Assembly: GCA_020831625.1 (NCBI GenBank)
Contig: JAFIGD010000052.1
Location: 1 to 32,821, forward strand
Direction: 5' to 3'
Length of the DNA: 32,821 nucleotides
Origin: Verrucomicrobiota bacterium
GTDB lineage: Bacteria; Verrucomicrobiota; Kiritimatiellia; SS1-B-03-39; UBA6053
The notes below the pieces were generated by a model. The model ran no database searches and was not told where the DNA came from. It was given only the letters and a program-made list of their open reading frames with translations. This document shows, in pieces, positions 7,176 through 15,258 of the stretch (positions within the stretch are counted from its first letter, which is position 1; every line of letters begins with the position of its first letter). The position numbers and the translations under genes are program-made.

Positions 7176-10054
7176 GCACACTCTTACACCACCTTGATTT
7201 GGCACCTGAAAACGGCAAAGCCCCTTTGCCGGGGCTGGTGTCTGTTCGGGACAGCAGCCTGCCCCCGGGGGATCTGGCCGAGGCGGTGGCCCTGCAGGAG
7301 GTCCGCATCCTGCTTCGCGATGAAAAGACGGAGGCGTTGGGGCCGATTGACTACATTTTCTTCCGCCGTTTCGCGGATGGCCGCTCGGCCCAGGTGGCGG
7401 CCTATGTGGTGGACAACTCCGACGGGGCGCACGGTCTGGATGAACTGGGAGAACTCCACCGCAAGGTCTGGCTGAACGGGACCGCCCCGCTGCTGTATGT
7501 CGAGTGGGAAAGCCGGGTCGATATCCTGCGCTGCGCGGCGGGTCCGGAGTTTTGGAACGCACGCAAAAACATCAGTGAATACAACCCGGCAGAGTCCATC
7601 GAGGTGGCTTCTGCGGTTTCAGGGGAACTGGATGCCAAAAAACGTCACAATTTTTCCGCCTTTCGTCTGTCCACCGGGACCTTTTGGGAGGATCCGGCCA
7701 ACGCGGACTGGGCCAACGCGGACAAATCCGCCCACCACCGCCTGATTCAGGCCGCGATTGACGCGGATCAGGAACTGCAAGCAAACGCGAAAAAGGATGC
7801 GGATACCGCCCGCTTAATGCGCCGCCTCTTACTGCTGTTTATTTTCAGCAAATATCTGGAGGACCGCGAGGTTTTCCCCAAGGATTGGTTTGCTCAGTAT
7901 GCCGGGGGGGCGGGCTCCTTTAAAGATGTGCTGGCGGCGGGAAATCCGGCCAGGGTTCAGGATATGCTTGCCGCGCTGCGGTTAAAATTCAACGGGGATA
8001 TTTTCGATTTGCCCGACATGGGCACGGTGCTGACCACCAAAACGCTGTCCCGCTTTGTGGAGCTGCTGGACGCGAAGATGATCAAGAACCAACTGTACCT
8101 GTGGAAACAATATTCCTTCCGGTACATCCCTGTGGAGGTGTTGAGTCACCTGTACCAGCATTTCGCTCAGGAGGGGACGGGGGCGATTTACACCCCGCCT
8201 TTTGTCGCGGATTTGATTTTGGATCAGGTGATGCCCTATGAAAAGCTGACCGGACGGGAAACCGTGCTGGACCCGACCTGCGGCTCCGGGGTGTTTCTGG
8301 TGGGGGCCCTGCGCCGTCTGGTGCATCACTGGCAAAACCAGAACGACTGGGACCGACCCGGTGTCCCCAAGCTTAAAGAGATTCTGCGCCGTTCCATTTA
8401 CGGGGTCGAGAAACTGCCAGAAGCCGCAAACGTAGCCGCCCTCAACCTGGCCCTCGCGGTCTGTGACGCCTTGCTCCCGAACGTGATTTGGAAAAACCTC
8501 ACCTTCGACAAACTGATGGGACGCAATCTGTTTGAAGGGGATTTTTTTGAGAATCTCGACCCGCTGCGCGCCGCCTGCCCCAAAGGATTCGACATCATCG
8601 TCGGCAATCCGCCATTTAAGTCCAAACTCACTCCTGCCGCCGATTCCACACGCCGGGCAGAACTCCGCAAAATCCCCATTCCCGACAAACAAATCGCCTA
8701 TCGGGTGACCGAAGAATGTATGGACCTGCTGGCGGAGGACGGGGCGCTTTGCCTGCTTCAGCCCAGCGGCATCCTCTACAACGCCAAAACCGTGAAATTC
8801 CGCAGTGCCTTTTTGGCGGCGCATACCCTGAAGACGGTGCTCGACTTCAGCGCCATTCGGAATTTGTTCGAAGCCGCCGACACCAAGGCCCTGGCCCTGC
8901 TGATGAAGCGTGGGATTCCCTCCGAGGCACACGAAATCCGGCACCTCACCTTCCGGAAAAGCAAAAGTGTGGCCGATGGAATCGGTTTTGAGTTGGATCA
9001 TTACGACATTCACAGCGTCACTCAGCATGAGGCCGTCAGCGCGCCCTGGATCTGGAAAGCCAATCTGCTCGGCGGCGGACGTCTTGTGCATTTGACCGCC
9101 AAAATCATGGAATGGCCGACCTTGAAGGATTTTCTCAAGGAAAAAGGCTGGTCACATGGGGAGGGGTTTATTGTCGGAAAAGACGAAAACCGCAAAAAAT
9201 CCTGTGAATGGCTGAAAGACAAACCCTTTTTGCCGACTTCAGGGCTGACGGTGAAAGGGATAGATTTGAATGCCATTTCCACTGTGGCGGATCATCGGGT
9301 CGTTTTTAGAAGTGTAGCAGAGCGGTTCCAGTCACCCGTATTTTTAATCCGCGAAAATTCCGAACTCCCGTCAGACCTTTGGTTGAAAGGAGATCTAACA
9401 TTCCATCATAAAATTATCGGCATCAACTCGCCCAAAAATGAAGAAACAGAACTCAAAGCATTTGCGAAAACATTCAAAAAACACAGAAATGAGCTAAAAA
9501 CATTTTGCATGCTGATCAGCACCCAGTCCCTTGTAGGAAAATCCTCCGCTATTCTGAAGCGGGACATCGAATCTTTGCCTTGGCCGAGTGAGGAAGGTTT
9601 TCAAAAACTCGCCTGGTGGGAGGAGCTTCTGCTGGGGGATATCGGTTCCTACTATGCTCCGTTGATTCAAATCGGGCCGAAAGCCGCCGCATTCAATAAA
9701 ACGGTCTCCGACAAAGCCTTTTCCCAGTATTCCAAGACGTTTGTGCGGCTGCTGTCCACCGTCTACACGAACCTTCGTGCCGGGAAAAATGGGACTGAAG
9801 ACGGCATCGCGTATCAGGCCTTTCATTTCGGGGACGGCGAGGGCTTAACCTGGGAAAAAGAATGGGCATCCCGTTTGAAAGACGTGCTGATTCACGACGT
9901 GAATGTCGCGTTCCGCACCCACCGCATTGTGCGGTTTTATGAGGGGAACACTTTGGTGATTCTCAAGCCGGACCGTTTGCGGAACTGGATACCTTCGACG
10001 GCGATCCGGGATGCGGACGAGACCCTGCTGGATTTACAGGAACAGGGGTTTTAA
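7172..10054 (+). CDS. Eco57I-type N6-adenine DNA methyltransferase
   Basis: A 960-residue protein with a second, unrelated methylase architecture. Motif I is VLDPTCGSGVFLV (D at 367) and motif IV is VGNPPF (478-482); the NPPF version is typical of adenine-N6 methylases. The N-terminal ~170 residues include 'LDELGELHRKVWLNGTAPLLY', a pattern I associate with the N-terminal region of large restriction-modification fusion proteins. A long helical part (190-330) follows before the core. The part after about residue 640 is target-recognition-like, and bases 9240-9540 within it are AT-richer than the surroundings, as in the first methylase. It may be a stand-alone modifier, or the specificity subunit for the nucleases encoded downstream. 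It begins at an ATG with its own promoter-like sequence and ends 3 bases before the next gene. Confidence 0.87.
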   Translation: MSTLLHHLDLAPENGKAPLPGLVSVRDSSLPPGDLAEAVALQEVRILLRDEKTEALGPIDYIFFRRFADGRSAQVAAYVVDNSDGAHGLDELGELHRKVWLNGTAPLLYVEWESRVDILRCAAGPEFWNARKNISEYNPAESIEVASAVSGELDAKKRHNFSAFRLSTGTFWEDPANADWANADKSAHHRLIQAAIDADQELQANAKKDADTARLMRRLLLLFIFSKYLEDREVFPKDWFAQYAGGAGSFKDVLAAGNPARVQDMLAALRLKFNGDIFDLPDMGTVLTTKTLSRFVELLDAKMIKNQLYLWKQYSFRYIPVEVLSHLYQHFAQEGTGAIYTPPFVADLILDQVMPYEKLTGRETVLDPTCGSGVFLVGALRRLVHHWQNQNDWDRPGVPKLKEILRRSIYGVEKLPEAANVAALNLALAVCDALLPNVIWKNLTFDKLMGRNLFEGDFFENLDPLRAACPKGFDIIVGNPPFKSKLTPAADSTRRAELRKIPIPDKQIAYRVTEECMDLLAEDGALCLLQPSGILYNAKTVKFRSAFLAAHTLKTVLDFSAIRNLFEAADTKALALLMKRGIPSEAHEIRHLTFRKSKSVADGIGFELDHYDIHSVTQHEAVSAPWIWKANLLGGGRLVHLTAKIMEWPTLKDFLKEKGWSHGEGFIVGKDENRKKSCEWLKDKPFLPTSGLTVKGIDLNAISTVADHRVVFRSVAERFQSPVFLIRENSELPSDLWLKGDLTFHHKIIGINSPKNEETELKAFAKTFKKHRNELKTFCMLISTQSLVGKSSAILKRDIESLPWPSEEGFQKLAWWEELLLGDIGSYYAPLIQIGPKAAAFNKTVSDKAFSQYSKTFVRLLSTVYTNLRAGKNGTEDGIAYQAFHFGDGEGLTWEKEWASRLKDVLIHDVNVAFRTHRIVRFYEGNTLVILKPDRLRNWIPSTAIRDADETLLDLQEQGF

Positions 10055-10057
10055 GCG

Positions 10058-10768
10058 ATGGGCGCACGCGGGCATCACAGCGGAAAATTGTCGGCCGTCG
10101 CAGTCTGCGACACCCTGGTGAAGCAAACCCTGGAATTTGTGTGGCGTTCTCTTCTTCCCTGGCGGGATGATCCCGAACGTCCGTTTGCGGAGGCCGAAGA
10201 GGAATTGAACGCGCAGTTTCATAATTTTCTGCAGTCGCGGGCCATGCATGAGTTCCCCATGGTCCTTTTTCAGCATGAGCAACGTCAAACGGGCGGGCGG
10301 CGGGTGGATTTGTCCGCGAAACCCACGAAATCGGTCTTGATTCACGGGTGCCTGCACTCGTGTTATGATCCTTTTCTGGTGATGGAAGGGAAACGCCTGC
10401 CCGCGCCCGCCAAATCCCGGGAGCGGGAATATGTCACCGGGGAAACCAAAGCCTCCGGCGGAATCCAGCGCTTCAAATTGGGATTGCATGGCCGGGATCA
10501 TCGGGTGGCGGTCCTGTTGGGCTACGTGCAAACGGGGACACCCGGCGAGTGGCTGCAAACCGTGAACGCCTGGATTCAGGCGCTGGCGCGGGAGCAGCCG
10601 GATGCCTGGGGCGCGGATGAAACCTTGAATGAAAGTGGAGCGGATGCGTCGGGGGTCTGCCTGAAATCCACGTCCGTTCACCCCCGGGAGTCATCCTGTG
10701 CGTCGCCCGAAATCCGATTGGAGCATTTCTGGGTGGGGATGAAGACAACTGAGAGGGGGAAGGAATGA
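10058..10768 (+). CDS. Candidate PD-(D/E)XK nuclease
   Basis: This 236-residue protein starts 3 bases after the methylase stop. The order of residues fits a PD-(D/E)XK fold: a helix with Glu (EEELNAQF, residue ~49), then RRVDLSA with Asp84 on a strand, then 'FLVMEGKRLPAP' giving E110-x-K112 on the next strand, then a glycine/Gln/Arg-rich segment 'GGIQRFKLGLHG' (134-145) that could be the conserved alpha-helix after the core. The family normally cuts DNA using these residues and magnesium. I do not recognise a named family, so the nuclease call is an inference from the D...E-x-K pattern plus context. The last ~70 residues look poorly conserved. Its stop overlaps the next ATG (ATGA). Confidence 0.6.
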   Translation: MGARGHHSGKLSAVAVCDTLVKQTLEFVWRSLLPWRDDPERPFAEAEEELNAQFHNFLQSRAMHEFPMVLFQHEQRQTGGRRVDLSAKPTKSVLIHGCLHSCYDPFLVMEGKRLPAPAKSREREYVTGETKASGGIQRFKLGLHGRDHRVAVLLGYVQTGTPGEWLQTVNAWIQALAREQPDAWGADETLNESGADASGVCLKSTSVHPRESSCASPEIRLEHFWVGMKTTERGKE

Positions 10769-11547
10769 GTGGTTATGTTCTGTTTCAAATGTACTCAGGC
10801 CGGAGAGCTGAGCTCATTGCGAAAAATGAATTCTACCTGCATCAGGCTCGAAAACGCCTGCTGTCACAGTTTGAGGAGGCTGATATACGAAAAGAGGCCA
10901 ATGAAGCTGGGGAGCAATTTCTGGTAGAACATGAACGTTATTTCAATCCGGATGTGCACGATGGATCAGAATTTCAAGAAAGGGCTTATGACGCACTGGT
11001 TGAACGTTATGAACTGCTGACTGAAATGAGGGACAATGTCAGGTTGAGCACAGTGGCGGGCCTTTTTCATGAATGGGAAAAGAATCTGCGTCAATGGCTT
11101 GTGGACGAGATTCTCCATTGGTATTCCGGGAAGAATCTCCACAGTGAGATTTGGAAGAAGCCATTGACTGATTTATTTGCTCTTTTGGAGAGTTTTGGGT
11201 GGGACTTAAGGGCTTCAGAAACCTTTCAAGCTTTGGATGCCTGTGGATTGGTTGTGAATGTTTACAAACATGGCAACGGTCGTTCTTTACATAATCTGGC
11301 AAACCGCTACCCACGGTTTTTAAACGATCCTTTTGGAGATGTCCGAGCCCCAACAGAAGAATCGCGTTGTCCTCCCGGCTGGGAATACCTAAAGGTAACC
11401 GATCAGGATTTGGATGCCTTTTCAAAAGCGATTTCAGCGTTTTGGAGAGATGTGCCGGAAAACGTCCTGAATACACAGATTGAGGATCCTCCTGACTGGT
11501 TTATGAAGGCTTATGAAAAAGATCAGGTGGTTGGAGAAACAGCATGA
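10765..11547 (+). CDS. Uncharacterised helical protein, HEPN-like candidate
   Basis: The 260-residue protein begins at an ATG overlapping the previous stop by four bases. It appears mostly alpha-helical, with many charged heptad-like stretches in the first 100 residues (KRLLSQFEEADIRKEANEAG). A conserved-looking core reads 'HEWEKNLRQWLVDEIL', followed by 'LVVNVYKHGNGRSLHNLANRYP'. The N-x3-KHG-x-G-x-S pattern resembles the short polar motif at the end of HEPN-type helical bundles, many of which are RNases or effector partners in defence systems. The gene is more AT-rich than the methylase and helicase genes, suggesting a separate origin. The HEPN idea is tentative; no R-x4-6-H motif is certain. 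Position inside the operon implies a role in the same system. Confidence 0.55.
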   Translation: MSGYVLFQMYSGRRAELIAKNEFYLHQARKRLLSQFEEADIRKEANEAGEQFLVEHERYFNPDVHDGSEFQERAYDALVERYELLTEMRDNVRLSTVAGLFHEWEKNLRQWLVDEILHWYSGKNLHSEIWKKPLTDLFALLESFGWDLRASETFQALDACGLVVNVYKHGNGRSLHNLANRYPRFLNDPFGDVRAPTEESRCPPGWEYLKVTDQDLDAFSKAISAFWRDVPENVLNTQIEDPPDWFMKAYEKDQVVGETA

Positions 11548-11800
11548 ATTTTTCTGCGAATACTGTGAGTCTGAGGGTAAACCAAACCGTCTCGATCTGG
11601 AAACCGGTGGAGTATTGAACATGAAAACGAAGATTCGTGAAATTCGGGTGAAAGGATCAGTTGTCAAGGAATCCTTGACAGCTCAAATGTCCTGTTTTGT
11701 TGGTGCTATTTGGAAATTTATTTCATCTCAACCGTACTTCCCACCAATGTCCCCGCCGGTTGACTCAAACCTGTCCCTGTGTAAAGAGAGCTGTCTATGA
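11513..11800 (+). CDS. Doubtful small ORF before the helicase
   Basis: A 95-codon frame overlaps the end of the previous gene by 35 bases and the helicase ATG by four. It has a CxxC pair ('FFCEYCESEG') near the start, but the C-terminal part ('SQPYFPPMSPPVDSNLSL') looks random. A strong palindrome lies inside it at 11662-11680. Either a small zinc-binding protein or, more likely, a regulatory gap with an accidental frame or a degraded gene. Confidence 0.28.
   Translation: MKKIRWLEKQHEFFCEYCESEGKPNRLDLETGGVLNMKTKIREIRVKGSVVKESLTAQMSCFVGAIWKFISSQPYFPPMSPPVDSNLSLCKESCL
11662..11680. promoter_or_regulatory. 19-bp perfect palindrome upstream of helicase
   Basis: TGTCAAGGAATCCTTGACA is a perfect inverted repeat with 9-bp arms around one central base, 117-135 bases before the helicase ATG. 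The right arm contains TTGACA, a -35-like hexamer, although no good -10 follows at normal spacing. It is a plausible operator for a dimeric regulator controlling the helicase/GIY-YIG part of the cluster. Confidence 0.45.
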
Positions 11801-13854
11801 CCCATTCCCTGAAAACATTTCCTTCTGTGTCGGTGACCTACGCGGGCGGTGGCGGGTCGGTTCGCGCCAATGAGCTGGGGATGCGGGTGATGCAGGAGCG
11901 GGCGTATCAGAAACGGGGGGAGCAATACCTGCTCATCAAGTCGCCGCCGGCTTCGGGGAAAAGCCGGGCGCTGATGTTCATCGCTCTGGACAAGCTGGAG
12001 AATCAGGGTTTGAAAAAGGCGCTGATTGTGGTGCCGGAAAAGACCATTGGGGCCAGTTTTGCGGATGAACCGCTTTCGAGCTTCGGTTTTTGGGCGGATT
12101 GGCGGGTGGAGCCGCGCTGGAATCTCTGCAACGCCCCCGGCGAGGATGGTGGCAAGGTGGAGTCGGTGCGGGTGTTTCTGGAGAGCGCGGACCGGGTGAT
12201 GGTGTGCACGCACGCGACCTTCCGCTTCGCGGTGGACCGCTTCGGGGCGGGGGCCTTCGATGACTGTCTGATTGCAGTGGACGAGTTTCACCATGTGTCC
12301 TCGAATCCGGACAACAGGCTGGGGGCGCATCTGGCGGAGTTTATTTCGCGCGGGAAAACCCATATCGTGGCCATGACAGGCTCGTATTTCCGCGGCGACG
12401 CCGAGGCGGTCCTCCATCCAACGGACGAGGCCCGCTTTGAAACGGTGACATACACCTACTATGAGCAGTTGAGCGGGTATGAGCATCTGAAGCAACTGGA
12501 CATGGGCTATTACTTTTACGCGGGAAGCTATGCGGATGAGATTCTGCAGGTGCTGAATCCGGAGGAGAAAACCATCGTCCACATCCCCAACGTCAATGCC
12601 CGCGAAAGCACCAAGGACAAGATCCGCGAGGTGGAGCACATTCTGGAGGAGCTGGGCGAGTGGCAGGGGGCGGATCCGGTGACCGGGTTTCAGTTGGTGA
12701 AAACCCCGGAAGGCCGTGTTTTGAAAATCGCGGATCTGGTGGAGGATGATCCCCGCAAGCGGGACAAGGTGACAGCGGCGCTGAAAGATCCGTCGCAGAA
12801 GAACAACCGCGACCATGTGGATATCATCATTGCCCTGGGCATGGCCAAGGAGGGTTTTGACTGGATATGGTGCGAGCACGCGCTGACGGTCGGATACCGT
12901 TCGAGTTTGACGGAGATTGTGCAGATCATCGGGCGGGCGACGAGGGACGCGCCCGGCAAGACGCGCTCCCGTTTCACCAATCTGATCGCCGAGCCGGATG
13001 CCACCGAGGAGGCGGTCACCGAGGCGGTGAATGACACGCTGAAGGCGATTGCGGCCAGTCTGCTGATGGAACAGGTTTTGGCTCCGCGCTTTGAGTTCAG
13101 GCCCAAACGGCCGGAGGCCGGGCCGAGTCCGGGATATGATTACGGTCCTGAAGGCTATCAGGCGGACCGCTGCAATGTGGGGTTTGATCCCGCATCCGGC
13201 AAAATTCAGTTGGAACTAAAGGGTCTTGCGGAACCGGCCAGTCCGGAAGCCTCCCGCATTTGTCAGGAGGACCTGACTGAGGTGGTGACGGCTTTTGTGC
13301 AGCAAAAAGGGAATCTGGAGCGGGGACTCTTTGACGAGGAACTGGTGCCGGAGGAGCTGACCCAGGTGCGCATGGGGAAAATCATCAAAGAGAAATATCC
13401 CGAGCTGACACCTGAGGACCAAGAGGCGGTCCGGCAACACGCGGTGGCGGCGTTGAATGTGATCCAACAGGCGAAAGGATTTTTGTTTCAGGACAGCAGC
13501 TCTCCGCCGGAGAAAACGAACACCTCCCTGATAGACGGGGTGAGGCGTTTCGCCATGGATGTCCGTGATCTGGATGTGGATTTGATTGATCGGATTAATC
13601 CTTTCGGTGAAGCCTACGCGATTTTGGCGAAATCCATGAACCCGGACCGGCTGCGGCGTCTGCACGAAATCATCGGGGCCAAGCGCGTCAGTCTTTCCTT
13701 GGAGGAGGCCCGGGACCTGGCCAGGCGCGCGTTGCGTTTCAAGCAGGAGCGGGGGCGTGTGCCGTCGATGACGGCGGCGGATCCATGGGAAAGGCGGATG
13801 GCGGAGGGCGTGGCCTATCTGCAGCAGAAGGTCCGGGAGCAATCCAATGGCTAA
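11797..13854 (+). CDS. Superfamily 2 DEAD/DEAH-like helicase
   Basis: A 685-residue ATP-dependent helicase or translocase. Walker A is SPPASGKS (49-56), motif Ia is VVPEKT (78-83), motif II is VDEFHH (161-166, a DEFH box), motif III is MTGSYF (193-198), motif V is in 'ALGMAKEGFDW' (346-356) and motif VI is QIIGRATRD (376-384). The layout resembles type III restriction and UvrB-like helicases that move along duplex DNA. The region after 400 is specific to this branch. The extreme C-terminus has 'FKQERGRVP' followed by 'DPWERRMAEGVAYL', a helical module that closely resembles the N-terminal module of the next protein. It overlaps that gene by eight bases, so the two products are probably made in balance and work together. 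Confidence 0.88.
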   Translation: MTHSLKTFPSVSVTYAGGGGSVRANELGMRVMQERAYQKRGEQYLLIKSPPASGKSRALMFIALDKLENQGLKKALIVVPEKTIGASFADEPLSSFGFWADWRVEPRWNLCNAPGEDGGKVESVRVFLESADRVMVCTHATFRFAVDRFGAGAFDDCLIAVDEFHHVSSNPDNRLGAHLAEFISRGKTHIVAMTGSYFRGDAEAVLHPTDEARFETVTYTYYEQLSGYEHLKQLDMGYYFYAGSYADEILQVLNPEEKTIVHIPNVNARESTKDKIREVEHILEELGEWQGADPVTGFQLVKTPEGRVLKIADLVEDDPRKRDKVTAALKDPSQKNNRDHVDIIIALGMAKEGFDWIWCEHALTVGYRSSLTEIVQIIGRATRDAPGKTRSRFTNLIAEPDATEEAVTEAVNDTLKAIAASLLMEQVLAPRFEFRPKRPEAGPSPGYDYGPEGYQADRCNVGFDPASGKIQLELKGLAEPASPEASRICQEDLTEVVTAFVQQKGNLERGLFDEELVPEELTQVRMGKIIKEKYPELTPEDQEAVRQHAVAALNVIQQAKGFLFQDSSSPPEKTNTSLIDGVRRFAMDVRDLDVDLIDRINPFGEAYAILAKSMNPDRLRRLHEIIGAKRVSLSLEEARDLARRALRFKQERGRVPSMTAADPWERRMAEGVAYLQQKVREQSNG

Positions 13855-15049
13855 GAAGAAGATTACGGACGAGGATATTGACCTGTTGAATGAGCTGGAG
13901 GTGGACACCGCTCCGTCTGCTAAGGACTCGGTATCTTCCCGGGAGCAACGAATTCTTGCGGGCTTTGAGGAGATTGTGAGCTTTGCCAGGGAGCAAGGGC
14001 GTGTGCCGCAACATGGAGAAGACAACGATATTTTTGAGCGGATCTATGCCGTGCGGCTGGATCGTATCCGCGCCTTGGAAGAGTGCCGGGAACTTCTGAA
14101 AGACAAAGATGTTCTCGGTCTGCTCTCGGAAAATCACGGGGGAGGGAGTCTGGTCAAAGAAGTCCCGCAAGAGGATGTCGCGATTTTAGAAGCCCTTGGC
14201 GTGGAGGAGGCTCCGGGCGGAGATATCGCCAAACTGGCGTATGTGCGGTCCCGCGAAGAAATTCAGTCGGCGGAAGAAGTCGCCCAAAGACTACCCTGCA
14301 AGGATTTTGACAGGTTTCAACCCGTCTTTAAAACCGTTCAGATCGAACTGGATCGCGGAACCCGGGAAACCGTGAAATACCAGGACAATGCCGAAGTGAA
14401 GGTGGGGGATCTGTTTGTATTGGATGGGCAGAAAGTGCTGGTGGCCGCGATGGGGGCCCCCGCGATCTCCACCTATGGGCGTCCCAACCCCCGCTTGCGC
14501 GTGATTTATGACAACGGAACTGAAAGCGATCTGCTTTTACGCTCCCTGCAGCGTGCTCTGAACAAAGACAAGGCCAGCAGAAGAATTACTGAAACCGGAT
14601 TCGGACCTCTGTTCTCCGGAACCGGGTCAGAAGAGGATCAACAAAGTGGCGTTATTTACGTCCTGCGAAGCCTGTCTGAGCATTCGTTTATCCAACAAAA
14701 CCGCGAGGTGATTCATAAGATAGGCGTCACTGGTGGCAGTGTGGAGAAACGCATCGCAAATGCTGAAAAAGATCCGACCTTTCTTCTGGCACCGGTGGAG
14801 GTTGTCGGAACGTTCAGGTTGGCAAATCTCAACCGAAGCAAACTGGAAAATCTCCTTCATAAAGTTTTGGCCCCGGCCAGGCTCGACATGGAACTGCAGG
14901 ATCGCTTCGGATTTGACGTGAACCCAAGGGAGTGGTTTCTCGTTCCTTTCCCGGTCATTGAAGAAGCTGTAGAGCGCATCATCGACGGGAGTATTGGTGA
15001 TTTTCGATACGATCCAACAGCCGCGAAGTTGTTAAGGTCTAAAGAATGA
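13847..15049 (+). CDS. GIY-YIG (T5orf172-like) nuclease
   Basis: 400 residues. The C-terminal third is a GIY-YIG nuclease domain: 'GVIYVLRSLS' (268-277) is the GIY-type strand, 'HKIGVTGGSVEKRIANA' (290-306) supplies the second motif and the conserved Arg302, 'LENLLHKVL' (333-341) supplies the catalytic Glu334, and 'NPREWFLVP' closes the domain in the style of T5orf172/MUG113 members. The N-terminal part contains 'FAREQGRVPQHGE' then 'FERIYAVRLDRIRAL' (46-76), echoing the C-terminus of the upstream helicase. A short segment is duplicated inside the protein: EDIDLLNELEVDTAP (10-24) and EDVAILEALGVEEAP (109-123). I infer the DNA-cleaving subunit of the helicase complex. It overlaps the helicase by 8 bases and the next small gene by 4. 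Confidence 0.85.
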   Translation: MAKKKITDEDIDLLNELEVDTAPSAKDSVSSREQRILAGFEEIVSFAREQGRVPQHGEDNDIFERIYAVRLDRIRALEECRELLKDKDVLGLLSENHGGGSLVKEVPQEDVAILEALGVEEAPGGDIAKLAYVRSREEIQSAEEVAQRLPCKDFDRFQPVFKTVQIELDRGTRETVKYQDNAEVKVGDLFVLDGQKVLVAAMGAPAISTYGRPNPRLRVIYDNGTESDLLLRSLQRALNKDKASRRITETGFGPLFSGTGSEEDQQSGVIYVLRSLSEHSFIQQNREVIHKIGVTGGSVEKRIANAEKDPTFLLAPVEVVGTFRLANLNRSKLENLLHKVLAPARLDMELQDRFGFDVNPREWFLVPFPVIEEAVERIIDGSIGDFRYDPTAAKLLRSKE

Positions 15050-15210
15050 TGAATCAGATTGGCGAAACGGTTTGGGAGAATCAGGTGGAGATTGTGTTTT
15101 GTCCGTTTTGCGGGGAGCGCTTGCTGGAGGGTGAACCGCCGGAGGGGTATGGGCGGTTCCGGCACATGGATTGCCGGGAGTGGAAAACGGAGCGTTTGGA
15201 GGGGCCGTGA
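15046..15210 (+). CDS. 54-residue zinc-ribbon protein
   Basis: A short gene whose ATG overlaps the stop of the GIY-YIG gene (ATGA arrangement). The product has 'VFCPFCGERLLEGEPPEG' (a CPxCG knuckle at residues 19-23) followed by 'RFRHMDCREW', where His40 and Cys43 could complete a CCHC zinc site. Length and style match the small single-ribbon proteins seen at the ends of defence and nuclease operons. Its tight coupling suggests it belongs to the helicase-nuclease unit, perhaps as a DNA-binding or regulatory subunit. Function not known. Confidence 0.65.
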   Translation: MMNQIGETVWENQVEIVFCPFCGERLLEGEPPEGYGRFRHMDCREWKTERLEGP

Positions 15211-15258
15211 GGATTGCACCTTGTTTGACATCCTCCGTAAGCAGGCTTAGGGATGGGT

